Origin: JALOLG01 sp963722415
Lineage (GTDB): Bacteria > Actinomycetota > Acidimicrobiia > Acidimicrobiales > Ilumatobacteraceae
Assembly: GCA_963722415.1 (NCBI GenBank)
Contig: CAVRNI010000056.1
Span: 124,001-188,000, forward strand
Reading direction: 5' to 3'
Length of the DNA: 64,000 bases
Part shown: one piece after another, positions 52,997 to 61,732 of the stretch
Position numbering within the stretch: the stretch's first letter is position 1
How the letters are laid out: each line of letters opens with the position of its first letter
Program-made: the position numbers and the translations under genes
Notes under the pieces: model-generated
The model's database searches: none
Seen by the model: the letters and a program-made list of their open reading frames with translations, nothing else
Told to the model about the DNA's origin: nothing

Positions 52997-54916
52997 ATGG
53001 ACCCGTCAACGCTGCTCGACGATCTGGACGCCGAGCAGCGCCACGCCGTCGCCACCGACTCGCGGTTGGTCGCTGTCATCGCCGGGGCGGGTTCCGGCAA
53101 GACCAGGGTGCTCACCCGTCGGATCGCCCACCGTGTCGTGACCGGGACCGCCGACGCGCGCCACACGCTGGCGCTCACGTTCACGCGCGAAGCGGCGAGT
53201 GAGTTGCGCCGCCGCCTCCCGCGCCTCGGGCTCGGCGAGCGGGTCGAGGCCGGAACGTTCCACTCGGTGATGCTGCAGTTGCTGCGTCAGCGCTGGGCTG
53301 ATCGCAACCGACCGCCGCCGACCGTGGTCGACGACCGTCGGCGGCTGGTTCGCGAGATCGCCGGTCGGACCGCGACCGACGAGATCGTCGGCGAGATCAA
53401 CTGGGCAGCGGCGCGGGCGATCCCTCCCGAGGCGTACGCGAGCGAGGCGCGACGGGCCGGAAGGAAGCCCGCGCTCGGAACCGACGTGATCGCGACCCAC
53501 TTCGCCGACTACCGATCCCACAAGCGCAAACGCGGTGTCGTCGACCTCGACGACGTGCTCAGCCTCGCCGTCGAAGCCCTGCAGCACGATCACGACTTTG
53601 CGGCCGCGACCCGATGGCGCTTCCGGCACCTCCTCGTCGACGAAGCGCAAGACCTCAACCCGGTGCAGCACCGACTCGTCGATCTGCTGCGTCACGATCA
53701 GGACGACCTGTTCCTCGTGGGTGATCCGGCGCAGGCGATCTTCGCCTTCAACGGAACCGATCCCAGCCTGCTGGTCGACGTCAGCGACCGGTTCCCCGGC
53801 ATCGAGATCGTCAGGCTCCCGACGAACCATCGCTGCACACCGCAGATCGTCGAGGCCGGCGCGCACGTCCTCACGACCGGCGGCCAGCCCACGACCGTAC
53901 GATCCGGCCGACCCGACGGCCGCGCCGTTCGCGTCGTCGACTGCATCGACGAGGACCACGAATCGGCCACCGTCGCCCGGCTCATCCGCCACCTCGATCC
54001 CGGCCTCGTCGGCACGGGCGGTGTCGGCGTGCTGGCGCGCACGAACGCCCAGCTCGACCGCATCCGGAAATCCGTGGAGGACACCGGCGTTCCCGTACGA
54101 CGGCGGATCGACGGAGCCGGCTCGCCGTTTCGTGACGCGGTCGGTGCGGCGTCACGGCAGGGATCCGCCGTGCGCCTGCGGTCGTGGGCCCATGACCTTC
54201 TCGACGGGCTCCATCCCGACAGCGATCGAGCGGTGCTCACACCCGAGCAGTTGCGGGTCGCCGAATCGGTGCTCGACTTCCTCCGCGAGCAGCCACTCGG
54301 CGACGGCGTGGCGTACCGCTCGTGGGTCTCGACGACCGATCCGTTCGACCTGCGCGACGACCGCGGCGTCGAGCTGCTCACGTTCCACGGCTCGAAGGGC
54401 CGGGAATGGCACACCGTGTTCGTCACCGGGGTCGAGACCGGGCTGGTGCCGATCCGGTCGGCGACGACCGGGGCCCAACGCGCCGAGGAGGCGCGCTTGT
54501 TGTATGTCGCCCTGACCCGTGCAACCGATGAGCTGGTCATGACGTGGTGTGCCCGTCGAGGCGGCTACCAACGCAAGCCGAGCCCGCTGATCGCCACATT
54601 CGTTCCGATCGAGGCGCATGTCGCGCCACCACCGGCCGAGCTCGTCGTGATCGACCCGATACGCCGCAGCAGGCTCGAGCTCCATGACGAGCTCAATGCC
54701 TGGCGCGAACAGGCGGCCCGAGCGGCGGGGATCCTGCCCGACGAGCTCTGCTCGTCGGCGATGCTCAAGACGATCGCCGAGGAGCGTCCCGCGTCGGCCG
54801 ACGCGCTGGCGCAGTTGACCGGCATGGGAGTGCTCACGGCCAGCCGCCTGTATCCGGGCATCGCCCGAGTGCTGGACGCCGATCAGTCGCGCAGGTCGAC
54901 CAGCACGGGGGCGTGA
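52997..54916 (+). CDS. UvrD-family DNA helicase with HRDC-like C-terminus (UvrD2-like)
   Basis: This superfamily 1 helicase has 639 residues. Motifs are AVIAGAGSGKTRVLTRRIA (Walker A), LTFTREAASELRRRL, LLVDEAQDLNPVQ (Walker B), VGDPAQAIFAFNGTDPSLL, LPTNHRC, LLTFHGSKGREWHTVFV and LLYVALTRATDELVM. The last 50 residues (AMLKTIAEERPASADALAQL, TGMGVLTASRL) resemble an HRDC domain, the feature of actinobacterial UvrD2. It unwinds DNA in repair or replication. The 3' end overlaps exonuclease III by 34 bases on the opposite strand. Confidence 0.9.
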   Translation: MDPSTLLDDLDAEQRHAVATDSRLVAVIAGAGSGKTRVLTRRIAHRVVTGTADARHTLALTFTREAASELRRRLPRLGLGERVEAGTFHSVMLQLLRQRWADRNRPPPTVVDDRRRLVREIAGRTATDEIVGEINWAAARAIPPEAYASEARRAGRKPALGTDVIATHFADYRSHKRKRGVVDLDDVLSLAVEALQHDHDFAAATRWRFRHLLVDEAQDLNPVQHRLVDLLRHDQDDLFLVGDPAQAIFAFNGTDPSLLVDVSDRFPGIEIVRLPTNHRCTPQIVEAGAHVLTTGGQPTTVRSGRPDGRAVRVVDCIDEDHESATVARLIRHLDPGLVGTGGVGVLARTNAQLDRIRKSVEDTGVPVRRRIDGAGSPFRDAVGAASRQGSAVRLRSWAHDLLDGLHPDSDRAVLTPEQLRVAESVLDFLREQPLGDGVAYRSWVSTTDPFDLRDDRGVELLTFHGSKGREWHTVFVTGVETGLVPIRSATTGAQRAEEARLLYVALTRATDELVMTWCARRGGYQRKPSPLIATFVPIEAHVAPPPAELVVIDPIRRSRLELHDELNAWREQAARAAGILPDELCSSAMLKTIAEERPASADALAQLTGMGVLTASRLYPGIARVLDADQSRRSTSTGA

Positions 54917-55659
54917 TCGCTGGGGAGCTTGCCCTTCCGCGCGTTGCGGTCGATCGCACACCACTCGACGCGTTCGGCGACCGGCTCGGTGGCGAGGATC
55001 AGGTCGATCCGCATGCCGCGACCCTCGTGGAAGTCGCCGGCGCGGTAGTCCCACCACGAGTACACGCCGCCACCGTCGTAGTGGCGCCGGAACACGTCGA
55101 CCAGGCCGTGGTCGGCGAGCTCGCGCAACCGCGCCCGCTCGGGCTCGCTGACGTGCGTGGCGCCGACGAACTTGGCGGGGTCGTAGACGTCGCGGTCGTC
55201 GGGAGCGATGTTGAAGTCGCCGGCGACCACTGCCGCACCGTCGGTTGCCGAGCCCGACGTGATGTGTGAACCGAGCCGACCGAGCCAGTCGAGCTTGTAG
55301 ACGTAGTGCTCGTGGTCGAGGGACCGGCCGTTCGGCACGTACACGCTCGAGACGCGGATGCCTGCGCAGGTGGCGGTGATGATCCTGGCGTCGACGTCGG
55401 GGTCGATGCCGACCGCGAAGTTCGCCACGACGTCGTCGAGACCGACCTTCGAAAGCACCGCGACGCCGTTCCACTGGCCCTGACCGTGATGGGCTGACTC
55501 GTAGCCCATCGACGCGAACGTCAGCGCCGGGAACGCGTCATCCGCGACCTTCGTCTCCTGCAGGCACACGATGTCGGGTTCGACCTCGGCGAGCCATTGC
55601 TCGACACGGGGCATGCGTACCTTCAACGAGTTGATGTTCCACGTTGCCAACCGGATCAC
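54883..55659 (-). CDS. xthA: Exodeoxyribonuclease III (AP endonuclease)
   Basis: The 258-residue enzyme cleaves at abasic sites and removes 3'-blocking groups. The family signatures are LATWNINSLKVRM (Asn), DIVCLQETKVADD (metal Glu), VSSVYVPNGRSL, VVAGDFNIAPDDRDVYDP and SDHAPVLVDL (catalytic Asp-His). The GTG start at 55659 overlaps the stop of the upstream NYN-S1 gene (GTGA), so the two are probably translated together. Confidence 0.94.
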   Translation of the reverse strand: MIRLATWNINSLKVRMPRVEQWLAEVEPDIVCLQETKVADDAFPALTFASMGYESAHHGQGQWNGVAVLSKVGLDDVVANFAVGIDPDVDARIITATCAGIRVSSVYVPNGRSLDHEHYVYKLDWLGRLGSHITSGSATDGAAVVAGDFNIAPDDRDVYDPAKFVGATHVSEPERARLRELADHGLVDVFRRHYDGGGVYSWWDYRAGDFHEGRGMRIDLILATEPVAERVEWCAIDRNARKGKLPSDHAPVLVDLRD

Positions 55660-57179
55660 GCGTCGGCCACCTTCTTCGCGGCCCGACTGCGGCGTCGCGG
55701 CTGGCTCGTCGGAGGCGGACCTGCGTCGCCGTTCGGTGCGGCGGCAGCAATCGGCTCGGCTGCTGGTGGCGACTCGAGCGACGGACCTGGTGCGGCGCCT
55801 GCGGTCCTCGGGCCACGTCGACGCGCCCGCGCCTCAGGCGAGACGACCTCGTCGGGCGGCAGGGACGTCCGCCTGGTCGCGGCACGGGGCGCCGCCTTGC
55901 GCGGCGACCGGGCGGCGGTGGTCTTCTTGGCGATCGGTTCTGTGGCCGGTGGTTCTGTGGCGGCCGGTTCCTTGGCGACCTGGTTCCTTGGTGGATGGTT
56001 CGAGGCTGTCCGTGGCTGGTGCCTTCGACGCCGCTGCCGTCTTCTTGGCGGATGGCTGAGCAGCTTTCTTGGCCGCGCGCGGCTGGGCGGCCTTCTTGGC
56101 CGGCGCTTTCGCCGGCGACACCGCCGCCTTCTTCGCCGTGGTCTTCTTGGCGGCAGCCTTCTTGGCCGACCGGGCGACCGCGCCGGCAGCTTCGGCGGCC
56201 ACGGCTTCGCCGTCCTGGGGCTCGACGACCGAGGCCATGTTCGGGACCGCGCAGTCGATGCTGCGGCGGGCGGGCGCGAAGCTGGCGACGACGAGTGTGA
56301 CGGCGTCACCCACCTTCATCACCTCGCGCGACTACGCGGCGGTGGGTCGGACATCAGGCGCAGCGGCACGTAGCCGAAGACGTCGCCGATCTTCACGTAC
56401 GCACCGTGCGACGAGTAGCTGTCGACGATGGCATTGACGCTCGTGCCCACCGGATGGTGCTGCACGAAGTCGAGGAACGGCATCAGCTCGTTCACGACCT
56501 CGCCGGACGGAGTCGGCGATGGCGATGGCGCCGATGCGGCAGCGCGGCCGTCACGGGGCGGCGTCGCTCGGCCAGGTGGCGGCGTGGTCGGCACGGGCAT
56601 CGGGGCGGCCGCCTCCTTGCTCGCCCGACGGCCGGACCCACGCCTGCTGCTCGACTCGTGGTCGGTCTGGGCCGATCCGCCGTCGGCAGCCGCGTTGCGG
56701 CCCGACGGGGGCTTCGACGCCCGGACCGCCTTGCGGCTGATCGGCCCGCGCACGGGGCTGCGCGCGACCCAGACCCATCCGACGTGCGGCACCGGCTTGC
56801 CACCGACGAGGCGGCCCTCGTCGAACAACCAGTCGTGTTCGCCGTGGAACTCCTGGAACGAGTCGTTCGAGAGGATCGTCGCCTTGGCCTTCTTGGCGAT
56901 GCTCAGGACGAATGCGTCGCCACGGCCGACCGCACCAGCGGGCGGGGCGACGAGCTCGTTGTTGGCGATCGCGGCGTCGAACTCCTTGACCTCGGACGGC
57001 GCGATCCGATGCCCGAACGTGGCGTCGACCACGACCGTGACGCGCACGCCGGGGTGGTCGGCGATGTAGGAGTTGACGGCCTCGTTCAGCTGGGCGAGGC
57101 TCGGCATCGATCGACCTTCGGTCGCGATGTTCGAGCCGTCCACCACGACGTGCTGGGGGTTTGCGGTCTTGGTCGTCAT
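55656..57179 (-). CDS. NYN (Zc3h12a-like) nuclease with S1 domain and basic tail (two apparent frameshifts)
   Basis: About 507 residues when two breaks are bridged. Residues 1-140 form a PIN/NYN-type nuclease like that of Zc3h12a/Regnase: HVVVDGSNIATEG (D14), VVVDATFGHRIAP (D52), VGRGDAFVLSIAKKA (D88) and ATILSNDSFQEFHG (D106), giving four conserved acids. A basic Pro/Ser linker follows, then an S1 RNA-binding domain from about 244 (VGTSVNAIVDSYSSHGAYV ... FGYVPLRLM). This domain is cut near 56325, where one base is missing, and resumes REVMKVGDAVTLVVASFAP. The rest is Lys/Ala/Pro-rich (AKKAAAKKTTAKKAAVSPAK), histone H1-like, with a second shift near 55985. A role in RNA cleavage is inferred; I know no studied homologue. 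Confidence 0.78.
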
Positions 57180-57193
57180 CCGACGCGTCATCG

Positions 57194-57199
57194 TAGAGT
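57194..57199 (+). promoter_or_regulatory. Putative -10 box TAGAGT, overlapping divergent promoters
   Basis: TAGAGT ends 8 nt before the GTG at 57208. On the opposite strand TACGAT (57190-57195) ends 10 nt before the NYN-S1 start at 57179, so the two -10 elements share bases. Confidence 0.5.
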
Positions 57200-57207
57200 C
57201 GTCCGCC

Positions 57208-57825
57208 GTGATCAACGCAGTGTTCTTCGACTTCGGGGGCGTGATCCTCGCCAGCCCGTTCGAGGCGTTCAACCGGTACGAGACGGCGAACGGGCTGCCG
57301 CAGGACTTCCTCAGGCGCGTCAACACGGCCGAACCGCACTCCAACGCGTGGGCACGGCTCGAACGCAGCGAGATCGACAGCGAGGCGTTCGACGCCGCCT
57401 TCGCCGACGAGTCCGAGCGGCTCGGCCATCGGGTGCGCGGCAGCGACGTGCTGGGCCTGCTCAACGGCCAGGTGCGTCCTGAGATGGTCGTCGCCCTCGA
57501 CCGCGTGATCGAGGCCGGCTACACGACGGCGTGCCTCACGAACAACATCGTCGGTGGCGAGGCGCGCCCGGACGTGGCCGCCGTCATGGCCCGCTTCCAC
57601 CACGTCGTCGAGTCGAGCAAGGTCGGCGTGCGCAAGCCCGAGCCGGCGTTCTACGAGCTGGCCTGCCGGCTCGCCGGCGTGACACCGCAGGAGTGCGCGT
57701 TCCTCGACGATCTCGGCGTCAACCTCAAGCCGGCCGCCGCGATGGGCATGACGACGATCAAGGTGACATCGGCCGAGCAGGCGATCAGCGACCTCGAAGC
57801 CGTGCTCGGGATCCCCCTGCGTTGA
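57208..57825 (+). CDS. HAD family hydrolase
   Basis: The 205-residue protein begins INAVFFDFGGVIL, where the usual DxD nucleophile motif reads DFG. Thus the second Asp (acid-base) is absent, as in some epoxide-hydrolase-type HAD members. The Thr/Ser motif is TACLTNNIV, the lysine is in ESSKVGVRKPEPAFYELAC and the acidic motif is CAFLDDLGVNLKPAAAMGM. The substrate is unknown. It shares a 28-base divergent promoter region with the NYN-S1 gene and converges on kgd with two hairpins between. Confidence 0.85.
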   Translation: MINAVFFDFGGVILASPFEAFNRYETANGLPQDFLRRVNTAEPHSNAWARLERSEIDSEAFDAAFADESERLGHRVRGSDVLGLLNGQVRPEMVVALDRVIEAGYTTACLTNNIVGGEARPDVAAVMARFHHVVESSKVGVRKPEPAFYELACRLAGVTPQECAFLDDLGVNLKPAAAMGMTTIKVTSAEQAISDLEAVLGIPLR

Positions 57826-57828
57826 ATT

Positions 57829-57876
57829 GAGTCGGCTCACTCCCCGCCGCGTCGTGGAACGTTTGGTCGCCGACTC
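57829..57876. repeat. Intergenic palindrome, family D copy 2
   Basis: This 48-bp element is bounded by GAGTCGGC and GCCGACTC with a 32-nt spacer, the inverted-orientation twin of 17603-17650. It begins 4 bases after the HAD gene stop. Confidence 0.7.
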
Positions 57877-57889
57877 GAGCGGGTTCCCG

Positions 57890-57938
57890 GTTTGTGTCAC
57901 CGACATCGGCGAGGATCGCCGGTTGCGGTGACACAAAC
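57890..57938. terminator. Bidirectional hairpin between HAD gene and kgd
   Basis: GTTTGTGTCACCG pairs perfectly with CGGTGACACAAAC (13 bp) around a GC-rich loop. It lies 6 bases after the kgd stop in the convergent gap and fits a bidirectional terminator without a U-tract. Confidence 0.65.
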
Positions 57939-57943
57939 AGGTC

Positions 57944-60900
57944 TCACAGGCCGGCGAAGACCTCGTCCATGAGGTCGGCGAGCTCTTGATCGTGGACCGT
58001 CTTCGAGCCGGTCGCCGGGCTGCCCGACGCGACTCGTGACACGTGGTTCAAGTCGTAGCCCTGTTCCTTGACCCGCCACGTGTGGTGCTCGATGAAGTGC
58101 CAGGCGCCCATGTTCTCGGGCTCCTCCTGGAGCCAGATCAGCTCCTTGGCGTTCGGGTAACCGCGGACGATCGCCAGCATCTGCTCGGTCGGCAGGGGGT
58201 ACAGCTGCTCGAGTCGCACGACCGCGACCGGTGCGCCCCGCCGATCACGTTCGGCGACGGCGTCCCACGCGACCTTGCCGGAGCAGAAGACGATCCGGCG
58301 GACCGCCGACGGGTCGCCGACGGTGGCGTCGTCGATGACCTCCTCGAACGAACCGGTGGTGAGGTCGTCGATGGCCGACCGGGTCTGCTTCATCCGCAGA
58401 CCCTGCTTCGGGGTGAACACCACGAGTGGCGTGTGACGCTCGCTGTGGACCTGCCGCCGCAGCAGATGGAAGTACTGCGCCGCCGTGGTCGCGTTGCAGA
58501 GCTGGAGGTTGTCCTCGGCGGCGAGGATCAAGAACCGCTCGATGCGGGCCGACGAGTGTTCGGGACCCTGCCCTTCGTACCCGTGCGGAAGGAGCAGCAC
58601 GAGGCCGTTGTTCTGGTCCCACTTGTCCTCGGCGGCGACGAGGAACTGGTCGATGATGATCTGGGCGCCGTTGATGAAGTCGCCGAACTGGGCCTCCCAC
58701 AGCACGAGCGCTTCCGTGTTGCCGTGCGCGTAGCCGTACTCGAAGCCGAGCGCCGCATACTCCGACAGGAGCGAGTCGTACACCCAGAAGCGGGACTCGG
58801 CGCCGTCGAGCTCGTCGAGCGGGATCCACGGCTCACCGGTCTCGTAGTCGACCAGCGCGGCGTGGCGTTGGCTGAACGTGCCGCGGCGGGAGTCCTGGCC
58901 GGCGAGCCGGACCGGATGCGCCTCGAGCACGAGCGAGCCGATCGCCAACGACTCGGCGGTCGCCCAGTCGACCTCGCCCTCTTCCTCGTACATCCGGGTC
59001 CGGGTCTCGAACTGCTTGGCCAGCTTGGGGTGGATGGTGAAGCCCTGCGGGTAGTCGGTCAGCTTGGCGAAGACGCGGTCGAGCACGGAACGCTCGACCC
59101 CGGTGGAGATGTGGGGCAGGACACCGAGCGGCTTGGGCGGCTTGGCGGCCTTGACCGGTGCGGTCGCCTGGGCGCGGGTCTCGTCGAGCGCCACCTGGAG
59201 CTTGCTCTGGAAGTCCGACAACGCCTGCTCGGCCTCGTCGACGGTGATGTCGCCGCGCTTCACGAGGGTCTCGACGTACAGCTTGCGCACGCTCCGGCGC
59301 TCGGCGATCGCCTTGTACATGAGCGGCTGGGTGTAGCTCGGGTCGTCGCCCTCGTTGTGGCCGTACCGGCGGTAGCAGACCATGTCGATGACGACGTCCT
59401 TGTGGAACTTCTGGCGGTAGTCCCACGCCAGTCGGGCGACGCGGACGCACGCCTCCGGATCGTCACCGTTGACGTGGAAGATCGGCGCCTGGACCGTCTT
59501 GGCGACGTCGGAGCAGTAGATCGACGAGCGGGCGAACTGCGGTGCGGTGGTGAAGCCGATCTGGTTGTTGATGATGAGGTGGATCGTGCCGCCGACCCGG
59601 TAGCCGCCGATGTCGCTCATCGCCAGGCATTCGGCGACGATGCCCTGGCCCGCGAACGCCGCGTCGCCGTGGATGAGCAGCGAGAGCGCCGGGTACGAGC
59701 CGGGCGGGTCGATCTGGTCCTGGGTCGCCCTGACGATGCCCATCACGACCGGGTTGACGGTCTCGAGGTGGCTCGGGTTGGCCGCCAGTTCGAGGCGGAT
59801 GTCGGCACCCGAGGGACTGACGTACTTGCCGGTTGCGCCGAGGTGGTACTTGACGTCGCCGGAGCCCTGCACGGTGGTCGGGTCGACGTGTCCTTCGAAC
59901 TCGGAGAAGATCGCCTCGTAGCTCTTGCCCATGATGTTGGACAGGACGTTGAGCCGGCCGCGGTGGGCCATCCCGATGACAGCCGAGTCGAGCCCGGCGT
60001 CGGCCGCTCCGGAGAGGATCTCGTCGAGGATCGGGATCGCCGACTCGGCGCCCTCGATGCCGAACCGCTTGGTGCCGACGTACTTCGTGGCGAGGAACTT
60101 CTCGAACGCCTCGGCGGCGTTGAGGCGTTCGAGGATGCGGTCCTTCTGCTCCTTGGGCACCGACGGATGGGCGCCTTCGACCTGGGTTTGGATCCAGCGC
60201 TGCTCGTCGGTCTCCTGGATGTGCATGTACTCGACGCCGATCGTGCGGCAGTACGCGTCGCGGAGCACACCGAGCAGGTCGCCCAGCCGCATCTTGGAGG
60301 CGCCGGCGACGCCATCGGTGAGGAACTCGCGGTCGAGATCCCAGATCGTGAGGCCGTACGTCGCCGGATCGAGCTCGACGGGAGTGTGCGGCTCCTTCCA
60401 GCGCAGCGGGTCGAGGTCGGCGATCAGGTGACCGCGCACGCGGTGGACGCGGATCAGCTTGGCGACCTGCACCTGCTTGTGCAGCATCGCCTCTTCACGG
60501 TCGATCGGGTTGATGTCGGGACGCCATTTGACGGCCTCGTACGGCATCCCGAGGGCGTGGAAGATGTCGTCGTAGAAGCCGTGCTCACCGAGCAACAGCT
60601 CGTGGACCCGCTTGAGGAACAGCCCCGACTCGGCACCCTGGATGATGCGGTGGTCGTAGGTGCTCGTGATGGTGACGACCTTGGAGATGCCGAGCGACGA
60701 CAGGTTGCTCCGGTCGGCGCCCTCGAACTCGGCCGGGTAGTCGATGGTGCCGACGCCGACGATGACGCCCTGGCCGGGCATCAGGCGCGGCACCGACTGC
60801 ACGGTGCCGATGGTGCCGGGGTTGGTCAGTGTCACGCTGGCGCCCTGGAAGTCGGTGACGGCGAGCTTGTTGCTCCTGACCTTGCGGATGATCTCCTCGT

Positions 60901-61645
60901 AGGCGACGAGGAAGCCGGCGAAGTCGAGCCCTTCGGCGTCGCGGAGGACGGGGACGACGAGCGTACGAGTGCCGTCGCCCTTGTCGATGTCGACCGCGAG
61001 ACCCATGTTGACGTGTTCGTTCTTGACGAGTCGTGGCTTGCCGTCGGCGCCCTGGAGGTACGTGTTGTTCATCGACGGGACGGCGTCGGCGATCGCCCGC
61101 ACGACGGCGTAGCCGATGAGATGGGTGAAGCTCACCTTGCCTTGGCCGCTGCGCGCTCGATACCCGTTGATCACCTTGCGGTTGACCTCGAGCAGGCGGG
61201 CCGGGATGTTGCGGAAGCTGGTCGCCGTCGGCACCGTGAGGCTGCGTTCCATGTTGGCGGCGATCGCCGCGCCGGCACCACGGATCGGCGCACCCGGCTC
61301 GTCAGCCGGGACGTCGACCGGCGCCGGGGCGGGCGCAGGTGTGGTCGCAGCCGGTGGCGCCTCGGCGGCGATGGCCGGACCGGCGGGCGGTGTCACCAAG
61401 ACCGGTGCTTCGGGGACCGGTGCTTCGGGCGTCGCGTCGGCCAGCTGCGGTTGGTCGTCGACGGGACGTGCGGTCACAGGTGCGCTGTGGGGGACGATCG
61501 TCTCGGTCACCGAGCGGTAGTCGGCGAAGAACTCCTTCCACGCCTCGCCGACCGACTCGGGGTCGGCCTTGAACTGCTCGTACATCTCCTCGACGAGCCA
61601 CGAGTTCGCCCCGAACGATGGCTCCTCGACATCTGGCACTGCCAC
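57944..61645 (-). CDS. kgd: Multifunctional 2-oxoglutarate metabolism enzyme (E2-E1 fusion)
   Basis: The 1233-residue actinobacterial fusion joins the two catalytic activities of 2-oxoglutarate dehydrogenase. An N-terminal E1o-like segment (SFGANSWLVEEMYEQFKADP) and an Ala/Pro linker precede the E2 succinyltransferase domain (SFRNIPARLLEVNRKVINGY; catalytic TSTYDHRIIQGAESG), then the ThDP-dependent E1 (GMAHRGRLNVLSNIMGKSYE, INNQIGFTTAPQ, CYRRYGHNEGDDPSYTQPL, LPHGYEGQGPEHSSARIERF). There is no lipoyl domain, as in mycobacterial Kgd. It can act as decarboxylase, dehydrogenase part or carboligase. The GTG at 61645 follows TACGAT by 7 nt. The usual regulator GarA is not in this window. Confidence 0.96.
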   Translation of the reverse strand: MAVPDVEEPSFGANSWLVEEMYEQFKADPESVGEAWKEFFADYRSVTETIVPHSAPVTARPVDDQPQLADATPEAPVPEAPVLVTPPAGPAIAAEAPPAATTPAPAPAPVDVPADEPGAPIRGAGAAIAANMERSLTVPTATSFRNIPARLLEVNRKVINGYRARSGQGKVSFTHLIGYAVVRAIADAVPSMNNTYLQGADGKPRLVKNEHVNMGLAVDIDKGDGTRTLVVPVLRDAEGLDFAGFLVAYEEIIRKVRSNKLAVTDFQGASVTLTNPGTIGTVQSVPRLMPGQGVIVGVGTIDYPAEFEGADRSNLSSLGISKVVTITSTYDHRIIQGAESGLFLKRVHELLLGEHGFYDDIFHALGMPYEAVKWRPDINPIDREEAMLHKQVQVAKLIRVHRVRGHLIADLDPLRWKEPHTPVELDPATYGLTIWDLDREFLTDGVAGASKMRLGDLLGVLRDAYCRTIGVEYMHIQETDEQRWIQTQVEGAHPSVPKEQKDRILERLNAAEAFEKFLATKYVGTKRFGIEGAESAIPILDEILSGAADAGLDSAVIGMAHRGRLNVLSNIMGKSYEAIFSEFEGHVDPTTVQGSGDVKYHLGATGKYVSPSGADIRLELAANPSHLETVNPVVMGIVRATQDQIDPPGSYPALSLLIHGDAAFAGQGIVAECLAMSDIGGYRVGGTIHLIINNQIGFTTAPQFARSSIYCSDVAKTVQAPIFHVNGDDPEACVRVARLAWDYRQKFHKDVVIDMVCYRRYGHNEGDDPSYTQPLMYKAIAERRSVRKLYVETLVKRGDITVDEAEQALSDFQSKLQVALDETRAQATAPVKAAKPPKPLGVLPHISTGVERSVLDRVFAKLTDYPQGFTIHPKLAKQFETRTRMYEEEGEVDWATAESLAIGSLVLEAHPVRLAGQDSRRGTFSQRHAALVDYETGEPWIPLDELDGAESRFWVYDSLLSEYAALGFEYGYAHGNTEALVLWEAQFGDFINGAQIIIDQFLVAAEDKWDQNNGLVLLLPHGYEGQGPEHSSARIERFLILAAEDNLQLCNATTAAQYFHLLRRQVHSERHTPLVVFTPKQGLRMKQTRSAIDDLTTGSFEEVIDDATVGDPSAVRRIVFCSGKVAWDAVAERDRRGAPVAVVRLEQLYPLPTEQMLAIVRGYPNAKELIWLQEEPENMGAWHFIEHHTWRVKEQGYDLNHVSRVASGSPATGSKTVHDQELADLMDEVFAGL

Positions 61646-61652
61646 GCCGAGG

Positions 61653-61658
61653 ATCGTA
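61653..61658 (-). promoter_or_regulatory. Putative -10 box TACGAT, leaderless kgd
   Basis: TACGAT on the minus strand ends 7 nt before the kgd GTG at 61645. Confidence 0.5.
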
Positions 61659-61719
61659 CCGCCCGGCGGTCGATCCCCAGGCAGCTCCTGCGCCGTCGTC
61701 CTGCCGACGGCCGCATGGA

Positions 61720-61725
61720 TAACGT
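61720..61725 (+). promoter_or_regulatory. Putative -10 box TAACGT, leaderless gene
   Basis: TAACGT ends 7 nt before the ATG at 61733 and supports that start over the in-frame ATG at 61715, which lies upstream of the box. Confidence 0.5.
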
Positions 61726-61732
61726 GCCGCGG

